Shown piece by piece: positions 39,935 through 47,648 of a DNA stretch of 64,000 bases. The stretch is from NCBI GenBank assembly GCA_022793685.1, contig JAAWDI010000030.1:23917-87916 (forward strand), read 5' to 3'. Numbering within the stretch: the first letter of the stretch is position 1; the number at the start of each line of letters is the position of its first letter. This DNA is from Oscillospiraceae bacterium (lineage in GTDB: Bacteria > Bacillota > Clostridia > Oscillospirales > Oscillospiraceae). Under the pieces are notes generated by a model. That model was not told where the DNA came from. It ran no database searches and saw nothing but the letters and a program-made list of their open reading frames with translations. Position numbers and translations under genes: made by a program.

Positions 39935-41118
39935 ATTATGACCATATTCTGTCGGAGCGCATCCAAGGTGTCAAGCCCTCCGGTATCCGCAAGTTTTTTG
40001 ACATTCTGGAAGAAATGAAGGATGCCATCTCCCTCGGCATCGGCGAGCCTGATTTTGTCACGCCGTGGCATATCCGGGACGCTGGCATCTACTCACTGGA
40101 AAAGGGCTATACGAAGTACACCTCAAACGCCGGTATGAGCGAGCTGCGCAGGGAGATTGCGGCTTATCTCAACCGCCGCTTTGACCTACAATATGATTTT
40201 GCGTCTCAGATTTTGGTTACCGTAGGCGGAAGCGAGGCTATCGATTTGGCTATCCGCTGCATTGTCAATCCGGGGGACGAGGTCATTGTGCCCGTGCCGT
40301 CCTTTGTGTGCTACGGCCCTCTAACGGAGATGGCAGGAGGTAAGGCGGTCTATCTGGAACTGAAAGCGGAAAACGAGTTCCGCTTGACACCGGAGGAACT
40401 GAAAAGCGCCATTACGCCTAAGACCAAGGCACTGGTGATGCCGTTCCCCTGCAACCCGACGGGCGGCATCATGGAGCGGAAGGATTTGGAGGCCATTGCA
40501 GATGTGCTCCGCGGCACCGACATCATGGTGATTTCCGACGAGATTTATGCGGAACTGACCTATGGCCAGCGGCATGTGTCTCTTGCCAATATCCCCGATA
40601 TGTACGAGCGCACCATTGTGGTGAACGGCTTTTCCAAGAGCCACGCCATGACCGGCTGGCGCATGGGATACGTTTGCGGGCCGAAAGAAATCGTCGGCTC
40701 CATGACCAAGCTGCACCAGTTCGGTATCATGTCGGCTCCCACCGTCAGCCAGTACGCCGCCATTGAGGCCATGCGCAACGGCGACAACGACACGGAGAAG
40801 ATGCGCGATGAGTACGACGGCCGCCGCCGCTATTTGGTGGAGGGCCTGCGGCGCATCGGACTTTCCTGCTTTGAGCCGAAGGGCGCTTTTTACGTATTCC
40901 CCTGCATCCAGTCCACCGGACTGTCCTCCGACGAGTTCTGCGAGCGCTTTTTGATGGAGGAGAAGGTGGCGGTCATCTCCGGCGCAGCCTTCGGTCCCGG
41001 AGGAGAGGGCTTTGTCCGCTGCTGCTATGCCGCCTCCATGAAGGACATTGCGGAGGCGCTGACGCGGATGGACAACTTCCTGACCAATCTGCGCAAAAAA
41101 CAGAGCCGGAACGGCTGA
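39931..41118 (+). CDS. PLP-dependent aminotransferase class I/II
   Basis: FPCNPTGGIM, VISDEIYAELTYG, VVNGFSKSHAMTGWRMGY. Confidence 0.95.
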   Translation: MNYDHILSERIQGVKPSGIRKFFDILEEMKDAISLGIGEPDFVTPWHIRDAGIYSLEKGYTKYTSNAGMSELRREIAAYLNRRFDLQYDFASQILVTVGGSEAIDLAIRCIVNPGDEVIVPVPSFVCYGPLTEMAGGKAVYLELKAENEFRLTPEELKSAITPKTKALVMPFPCNPTGGIMERKDLEAIADVLRGTDIMVISDEIYAELTYGQRHVSLANIPDMYERTIVVNGFSKSHAMTGWRMGYVCGPKEIVGSMTKLHQFGIMSAPTVSQYAAIEAMRNGDNDTEKMRDEYDGRRRYLVEGLRRIGLSCFEPKGAFYVFPCIQSTGLSSDEFCERFLMEEKVAVISGAAFGPGGEGFVRCCYAASMKDIAEALTRMDNFLTNLRKKQSRNG

Positions 41119-41131
41119 CGGAGGGAATGGC

Positions 41132-41734
41132 ATGTATATCGTCTGTTTGGATATGGAAGGCGTGCTGGTGCCGGAGATATGGATTGCGTTTGCGGAGGCG
41201 GCGGGAATCCCAGAGCTGCGCCGTACAACGCGGGACGAACCGGACTATGACAAGCTGATGCGCTTCCGGCTGGACATCTTGAAAGAGCACGGCCTGGGGT
41301 TGAAGGAAATTCAGCGGGTCATCGCGGGCATCGACCCGCTGCCCGGTGCAAAGGAATTTTTGGACAAGCTGCGCACTGAGGCTCAGGTCATTATCCTCAG
41401 CGATACCTTCGAGCAGTTTGCCGCCCCGCTGATGCAGAAACTGGGAATGCCCACCATCTTCTGCAACACGCTGGAGGTGGCGGCCGACGGCGCCATCACC
41501 GGCTATAAGATGCGCTGCGAGAAGTCCAAGCTGACCACGGTGAAGGCGCTGCAATCCATTGGATACGAGACCATTGCCAGCGGCGACAGCTACAACGACC
41601 TCGGCATGATTGAGGCCAGCAAAGCGGGCTTTCTGTTCCGCAGCACCGAGCAGATACAGAAAGACCATCCGGAATTGCCCGCCTTTGAGTCGTTTGACAA
41701 CCTGCTGGCGGCCATCGAGCAGGCTATGGCCTGA
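41132..41734 (+). CDS. thrH: Bifunctional phosphoserine phosphatase/homoserine phosphotransferase
   Basis: CLDMEGVLVPEIWIAFAEAAGIPELRRTTRDEPDYDKLM...LSDTFEQFAAPLM, characteristic of ThrH. Confidence 0.9.
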   Translation: MYIVCLDMEGVLVPEIWIAFAEAAGIPELRRTTRDEPDYDKLMRFRLDILKEHGLGLKEIQRVIAGIDPLPGAKEFLDKLRTEAQVIILSDTFEQFAAPLMQKLGMPTIFCNTLEVAADGAITGYKMRCEKSKLTTVKALQSIGYETIASGDSYNDLGMIEASKAGFLFRSTEQIQKDHPELPAFESFDNLLAAIEQAMA

Positions 41735-41748
41735 ACAGGAGATGGATA

Positions 41749-42999
41749 ATGAAGAAGCCATTTGACGGTCTGCCGTTCCAGAGTGCAGACATTCTCCTGC
41801 CCACAGGCTGCGATTTGCAAAAGTGGGCGGTGGTGGCCTGCGACCAATATACCTCCCAGCCTGAGTATTGGGAGCGGGTGGAGCGTTTTGTAGGCGGTGA
41901 ACCCTCGGCGCTGCATCTGGTGCTGCCGGAAAGCAGTCTGGACGGCCCCGATGTGGAAAACGACATCACCGAAATTAACGAAACGATGACTCGTTACCTC
42001 CGCGCAGGCAGGTTCCGGGAATTGCCGGACGCGCTCATTTATGTGGAGCGCACCCTCAGCGGCGGCGCTGTGCGGCGGGGCTTGGTGGGCAAGGTGGATT
42101 TAGAAGCCTATGACTACGAGGAAGAGAGCCGTAGCCCGATTCGGGCCACCGAGGGCACGGTGTTTTCCCGTATCCCGCCGCGGGTGGCGGTGCGGAAAAA
42201 CGCACCCATTGAGCTGCCCCATGTGATGCTGCTGTGCGACGACCCACAACAGACGGTGCTGGAGCCGCTGGCCAAGGAAACTGGGGCGATGGAGCCGCTC
42301 TATGACTTCGAGCTGATGGAAAACAGCGGCCACCTGAAGGGGTGGTTGCTGAACGGGGAGCAAAAGGAACGGGTGGCCAATGCACTTCACGCATTGCAGG
42401 GTACGGCGGAGGACGCCATGCTCTTTGCGGTGGGCGACGGCAACCACTCTCTGGCCACGGCGCGGGAGTGCTTCGAGCGGCAGAAACGCATTACGCCGCC
42501 GGAGCAGTGGGACAGCCTGCCCGCGCGCTGGGCTTTGGTGGAGGTGTGCAACCTTCACGACCCGGCCCTTGTTTTCACACCGATTCATCGGGTGGTTTTC
42601 GACGTGGAGCCGCAGTTGCTCATAAAAGCGTTTGCGGCGTCCTGTCCGGACGCTTACATTGGCGAGGGGGCAGGTATTCCGCTTGCCTTCTGCCACGGCG
42701 GGGAGCGGGGGACGGTCATTGTTCCTGACGGAGAGAGAAAAATTCCAGCCGCCATTTTGCAGGGTTTTCTGGACGCGTACTTATTGGAAAACGGCGGGCG
42801 GGTGGACTATGTTCACGGAGAGGACACGGCAGAGGCGCTATCCCACAGGCTGCGAACCGTGGCGTTTTTCCTGCCTGCGCTGGACAAGAAAACCTTGTTC
42901 CCTGCAATCAAAAAAAGCGGGCCGTTGCCCAGAAAGACCTTTTCGGTGGGGCGTGCGGAGGATAAGCGTTTTTACCTGGAGGCCCGCAGAATTCGATGA
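41749..42999 (+). CDS. DUF1015 family protein
   Basis: VACDQYTSQPEYW, FAVGDGNHSLATAR motifs. Confidence 0.9.
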   Translation: MKKPFDGLPFQSADILLPTGCDLQKWAVVACDQYTSQPEYWERVERFVGGEPSALHLVLPESSLDGPDVENDITEINETMTRYLRAGRFRELPDALIYVERTLSGGAVRRGLVGKVDLEAYDYEEESRSPIRATEGTVFSRIPPRVAVRKNAPIELPHVMLLCDDPQQTVLEPLAKETGAMEPLYDFELMENSGHLKGWLLNGEQKERVANALHALQGTAEDAMLFAVGDGNHSLATARECFERQKRITPPEQWDSLPARWALVEVCNLHDPALVFTPIHRVVFDVEPQLLIKAFAASCPDAYIGEGAGIPLAFCHGGERGTVIVPDGERKIPAAILQGFLDAYLLENGGRVDYVHGEDTAEALSHRLRTVAFFLPALDKKTLFPAIKKSGPLPRKTFSVGRAEDKRFYLEARRIR

Positions 43000-43877
43000 A
43001 CGGAGGTGGGGCGGTGGAACGGCAGGAGGCCTTTGCCCATGCAAAGCTCAATTTGACGTTGGACGTGCTGGGCGAGCGCAGCGACGGTTATCATGATATG
43101 TGCATGGTGATGCAGTCTGTGACCCTGCGGGACTGTCTGTCCCTTCACTGGGGAGGAAACGCCCCGCTCAATGTGAAAAGCACGTTTCGGTTTTTGCCGG
43201 GAGACGCCCGCAATCTGGCTGCCAAGGCAGCCCTGCGGTTTTGGGCGGCGGCGGGGCTGGCCCCAGAGCCGCTGACCATCGAGTTGGAAAAGCATATTCC
43301 GATGTGCGCCGGAATGGCGGGGGGCAGCAGCGACGCGGCAGCGGTGCTTCGTGCTCTCAATGAGCACTATGCACAGCCGCTGACGGAGGAACGCCTTCAA
43401 GCTGTGGCGGCTGAGATTGGCTCTGACGTGCCGTTTTGCCTGTTGGGCGGTACGGCGCTGGCGGAGAGCAGGGGAGAAAAGCTGACTCCGCTTCCGCATT
43501 TACCGCCGTGTTGGTTGGTGCTTTGCAAGCCGGGCTTTTCCGTGTCCACACCAGAGCTGTTCGGCCGCATTGGCGGACGTGCCAAAAACCGGCGCCGCCC
43601 CGATACGGCGGGGGTGCTGACGGCGCTGGAGGAGGGCGACCTGTCCGGCGTAGCGCGGCGGCTTTACAATGTATTTGAAGATGTTTTGCCTGACCGGCAC
43701 GCTGCCACAGTGCGGGAGGTTGAGCAAACGCTTATTTACCACGGTGCTCTGGGTGCGGCTATGAGCGGGACAGGCTCCACTGTATTTGGCATATTTGCCG
43801 GAAAAGCGGAGGCTCAAAGCGCATTTAACGACCTGTCAGCCCGCTATGCGGAGACTTTTTTGAGCCGGCCTGTATAA
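42996..43877 (+). CDS. ispE: 4-diphosphocytidyl-2-C-methyl-D-erythritol kinase
   Basis: AHAKLNLTLDVLGERSDGYHDMCMVMQSV; KHIPMCAGMAGGSSDAAAVLRALN. Confidence 0.96.
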   Translation: MNGGGAVERQEAFAHAKLNLTLDVLGERSDGYHDMCMVMQSVTLRDCLSLHWGGNAPLNVKSTFRFLPGDARNLAAKAALRFWAAAGLAPEPLTIELEKHIPMCAGMAGGSSDAAAVLRALNEHYAQPLTEERLQAVAAEIGSDVPFCLLGGTALAESRGEKLTPLPHLPPCWLVLCKPGFSVSTPELFGRIGGRAKNRRRPDTAGVLTALEEGDLSGVARRLYNVFEDVLPDRHAATVREVEQTLIYHGALGAAMSGTGSTVFGIFAGKAEAQSAFNDLSARYAETFLSRPV

Positions 43878-43880
43878 AAA

Positions 43881-43935
43881 AGAAGACCACCGTCCACAAT
43901 GCAGACAAATCTGCAACGTGGACGGTGGTTTTTTT
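43881..43935 (+). terminator. Terminator-like hairpin between ispE and spoIIR
   Basis: ACCACCGTCCAC..TGCAGAcaaaTCTGCA..GTGGACGGTGGTTTTTTT. Confidence 0.85.
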
Positions 43936-44557
43936 GAACAAGAAACGAATGAAGCATTGGGAATTGGCTCTGCTGCTGGGTGTGGCCTTTGCGTTGTTGG
44001 CCGGACTTTACTTAGAGGGAGCGCAGGCCTCGCTGCGGGAAAAAGTGGTGCGCCTCCATGTCATTGCAAATTCGGACAGCGAGGCCGACCAGGCGCTCAA
44101 GCTGAAGGTGCGTGACCGCATCTTGGAACTGGCCGAAGGCCTTTATGACCCAAATGACAACTTGGCCGAGGCAGAAGCGTGCCTTGCCGCTCATCTGGAC
44201 GAGTTGGCGGCGGCGGGGGAAGCAGTCGTGCGGGAAGAGGGATATAACTACTCCGTGACCGCATCGCTGGAGGATACATGGTTTCCAACAAAGACTTACA
44301 CAGACTTTGCCCTGCCGGCGGGCACTTACCGCGCCCTGCGCATTGTCATTGGAGAGGGAAAGGGACAGAATTGGTGGTGCGTTGTTTTTCCGCCCCTGTG
44401 CCTTGGTGCAGTCACAGAGGATACAGCGGAAACCGCCCTTGCCGGAGGCTTCTCAGAAGATGAGGTATCGCTCATCACCGGGGAAAGCGAAGGATATGTG
44501 GTTAAATTCAAGTGTGTTGAACTGTGGGAGCAGCTTAAACACAAATTTTCTCTGTAA
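43934..44557 (+). CDS. spoIIR: Stage II sporulation protein R (start uncertain: GTG 43925, TTG 43934 or ATG 43949)
   Basis: VVRLHVIANSDSEADQALKLKVRDRIL...; GQNWWCVVFPPLC. Confidence 0.93.
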   Translation: MNKKRMKHWELALLLGVAFALLAGLYLEGAQASLREKVVRLHVIANSDSEADQALKLKVRDRILELAEGLYDPNDNLAEAEACLAAHLDELAAAGEAVVREEGYNYSVTASLEDTWFPTKTYTDFALPAGTYRALRIVIGEGKGQNWWCVVFPPLCLGAVTEDTAETALAGGFSEDEVSLITGESEGYVVKFKCVELWEQLKHKFSL

Positions 44558-44598
44558 AGTGATTTTGCAGTACAGAGATTGACCACAAAGAAAATGAC

Positions 44599-45297
44599 TC
44601 AAATAAAAAAGCGGCGGGCCAGCTTTTCCTTAATTCGGCGGTTACGCCCTGCGACAAAAAGCAGAAACGCCACTGCCAGCAGGGTGAAGAAGGGATACTG
44701 CGCCCATGCAAAGAAATTGCGGAGTAAAAACACGGCGTTGATGCGTGCCTCAAGGAAAGCGCAGTAGATGCCTGCCGCCAGACAGGCCAGCCCTCCGATG
44801 TCAAGCCCGCTCCATCGGGCCTTTTTTCGGAGAAGGATAAGGATAGCCGCCGCTGCGCATGGAAACAGCGCGACGGGGAAGGCGAACGGTTCAAACCAGT
44901 CAGCCTTCAAGCTCCGCGCAATGTAAAAAAGCAGAAGCTCTACGCCCGCCCAGTCAATGGCAAGCTGCAACAGGATACTGGGCCGCAGCGTAATGGGAAT
45001 GATAACGGTGATGTAAACCAGTACAAGACAGGCGGCGACAAAGCCTGCCCATTCGAGCTGCCCGTGCAGCTTGAAATCGCAGAGGAAACAAAGCGCAATA
45101 GGCAGGGCAAAAACAACTGTCAGCAGTACAAGCAGACTGTGCCGCTCCACACGGTAGGCAGGAAGGCGCGGCTCTTCCTGGGGGTAGAAGGGCAGCGCTT
45201 CCGGCGGCAGGTCGGCTTGGACGATAGATGTGCCGCACAGCGGGCATTTGCATTCGCTTGGCGCCAGCTCGACGCCGCAATTTACACAGTATACCAT
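44599..45297 (-). CDS. Zinc-ribbon multi-TM membrane protein (resembles DUF6320-type)
   Basis: MVYCVNCGVELAPSECKCPLCGT then multiple TM segments. Confidence 0.75.
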   Translation of the reverse strand: MVYCVNCGVELAPSECKCPLCGTSIVQADLPPEALPFYPQEEPRLPAYRVERHSLLVLLTVVFALPIALCFLCDFKLHGQLEWAGFVAACLVLVYITVIIPITLRPSILLQLAIDWAGVELLLFYIARSLKADWFEPFAFPVALFPCAAAAILILLRKKARWSGLDIGGLACLAAGIYCAFLEARINAVFLLRNFFAWAQYPFFTLLAVAFLLFVAGRNRRIKEKLARRFFI

Positions 45298-46616
45298 GGG
45301 CCGTTCCTGCTCCTTTGATTGCTCTCCACGCAAACGTGCAAGCCAAGCTTGTGCAGTGTGGTGAAAAAGTTGCGTTCCAGCGTGGATTCCCTGATTTTGC
45401 GGATAAAACTGATATAAAGCTTTCCGTTATAGGATGCTACGCCGCAGTTGTTGGGCGTGGTGGCCTGCACCGACAGAATGAAGTGGAATTTCTCCACATA
45501 CTGCCGCATAACGTCGGGAACCTTGACCTCCCCCAGATTAGAGAGGGTGATGCAGGTCTTGCGTTCCGCAATCTGGTCGTAAACCATTTTCATGGCCGTG
45601 TTTTTGATAAACAGGGGCATCAACTTCACAATAAGCGGTTGCTCAAAGCGGACGTTGGCCTCGATGCGGGAACTCATTTGTTTGCTGGTGATTTCCATGG
45701 CCATCTGGTGGTGGACAATCTGCAAAATTTCCTCGAAGGAATAATCGCCCAGCCGTGGGTCGATGCCGGGAGAGATATTCAGCACAAAGTTGCGCAGGGA
45801 GCTGCTGCCGAACAGCTTGCGCAGGTTGACGGGAATCAGAACCTTGACCGGCTTTTGACGGCTCCGGCGGGGTATCTGCTCGTTCTGGATGGACACGATA
45901 GAAGAAATCATCACCGAGGCAAGCAGAACGGTCAGCGTAACGCCGTAAGAACGGGCCAGCGCCAAGGCCTCTTTTACATCCAGCGTCCCAACAATCAGAT
46001 GATGGAAGTTATCAAGCTCGGTTGTGCCGCTCATGTGGAAAGCGTCTTCCTCCCAGCGGCTGCGGCTCACGTCGTTGGTGTACTTGGGAAAGCTGTCCTC
46101 TAATTCCTCAGGCTTGGGGGCTTCACGGCGGTCCAGGACACCGTGCTCACAGGGAACCGGTACGCCGTATTTTTGTTCGATGTATTCCGCCAACAGCGTT
46201 TTCAGAAAGATGATGCCGCCGTTGCCGTCGGTGAGAGCGTGGAAAAACTCCACAGAAATCCGGTTGCGGCAGTACACCACGCGAAAAGCACATTTGCGAA
46301 TGTCAGAAAACTCTATGTGAGTCAACGGGTCGCTGCCGTCGGCCTTGACCTCAGGCGGTTCGGGAAGCTCTTCTAAATAGTACCAAAACATACCTCGCCG
46401 CAGCCGCACTGCGATGGAGGGGAAACGGGGGAGAATGGCGTTAAGCGCCGTTTGAAGGGTTGCGCCGTCCACCGTTTCCGTGAGCCATGCGGACAGGCGA
46501 AAGACGTTGCTCCAGTCCTTGCGCTTGGCCGCAGGGTAGATTTTCGCCATGTTGTCCAGCCGCATCCAGCGAAGCTCTTCGCTGGACTCGCGGGCGCTGT
46601 CAGACAGTGTCTCCAC
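45282..46616 (-). CDS. Condensation-domain-fold acyltransferase (alcohol acetyltransferase-like)
   Basis: VEFFHALTDGNGGIIFLKTLLAEY (HxxxDG-like motif), VLIPVNLRKLFGSSSLRNFV. Confidence 0.8.
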   Translation of the reverse strand: METLSDSARESSEELRWMRLDNMAKIYPAAKRKDWSNVFRLSAWLTETVDGATLQTALNAILPRFPSIAVRLRRGMFWYYLEELPEPPEVKADGSDPLTHIEFSDIRKCAFRVVYCRNRISVEFFHALTDGNGGIIFLKTLLAEYIEQKYGVPVPCEHGVLDRREAPKPEELEDSFPKYTNDVSRSRWEEDAFHMSGTTELDNFHHLIVGTLDVKEALALARSYGVTLTVLLASVMISSIVSIQNEQIPRRSRQKPVKVLIPVNLRKLFGSSSLRNFVLNISPGIDPRLGDYSFEEILQIVHHQMAMEITSKQMSSRIEANVRFEQPLIVKLMPLFIKNTAMKMVYDQIAERKTCITLSNLGEVKVPDVMRQYVEKFHFILSVQATTPNNCGVASYNGKLYISFIRKIRESTLERNFFTTLHKLGLHVCVESNQRSRNGPWYTV

Positions 46617-47505
46617 GGAGTATCCCCCTTATGAAACGTATGATGTCCGCCGTGGCTTCCCTGCTTTCCTGCAAGGCGTACAGCGGATAGACATGCCACA
46701 GTCCGGGCGCAATAATCAACTGAGACGCGCATCCCGCCTGCACCAGCTTTTCATTCATCCTGACAGCGTCCGCCAGCATGACCTCATCCCCGCCCGCGAA
46801 AATGAGGGAGGGCGGGAAGCCGCTCACATCGCCGAACAGGGGAGAGAGAAACGGGGCGCGCAGGTCGCCGCCTTCAACGGTATAGAGTGCGGCATAATGT
46901 TGGAGGCGTTCCTTGGTCATGGAGGGGTCGACGTCCTTATTAACCTCGTAAAATTTACCGGAACAAGTCAGGTCGGTCCATGGGGAGATGCCGATAACGC
47001 CTCCGGGCAGCGGCAGATGGAGCGCGCGCAGCTTGTGAACGAGCGCATAGCACAGTCCGCCACCAGCGGATTCACCGCAAAGGATAATGTGCTCCGGCGG
47101 ATAACCCAGACCGAGCAGGTAGCGGTAGGCGGTGAGGGCGTCCTCCAGCGCGGCGGGATAAGGATATTCCGGTGCGAGGCGGTAAGCCACGCAAAACACC
47201 CGAATCTGATTGCGGAAGGCAAGGGTGGTGCCATAACCCTTGGCATATTCCAGATTGCCCGCTACATAACCGCCTCCGTGGAGGTATAGGATGACGCCGT
47301 TCAGATCCCGCTCCTTTGGGGTGACCCATGCGGCGTCAAAATCGGGGAAGGTTTGAGGCGCATAACGGGCCATTGCCCGGCGGGGGGCCGCCATCACATG
47401 GCCGGTCATGGTGTGGGTCTTGCGGATGGTCTCGATAGAGCAATTCTCCATAAAAGGCTTCAGTGCGGACACCTGCGCACGCAGGAGCTTTGTGGGCAGT
47501 GGCAT
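46600..47505 (-). CDS. Alpha/beta hydrolase (HSL-type esterase)
   Basis: VILYLHGGGYVAGN (HGGG oxyanion), CGESAGGGLC nucleophile elbow. Confidence 0.93.
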   Translation of the reverse strand: MPLPTKLLRAQVSALKPFMENCSIETIRKTHTMTGHVMAAPRRAMARYAPQTFPDFDAAWVTPKERDLNGVILYLHGGGYVAGNLEYAKGYGTTLAFRNQIRVFCVAYRLAPEYPYPAALEDALTAYRYLLGLGYPPEHIILCGESAGGGLCYALVHKLRALHLPLPGGVIGISPWTDLTCSGKFYEVNKDVDPSMTKERLQHYAALYTVEGGDLRAPFLSPLFGDVSGFPPSLIFAGGDEVMLADAVRMNEKLVQAGCASQLIIAPGLWHVYPLYALQESREATADIIRFIRGILRGDTV

Positions 47506-47648
47506 AGGTCGGTTCCTTTCTCTGTCTGAGGTGTTATATTTATCATAGCATGATTGCGCCGCCGATACAAGTTGAACCCTGTCTTTTTCTTGACCCGCAC
47601 CTGCTTTTGCGGTAGAATAGCATACATTGCAGAAAGAAAAGAGTAGAA

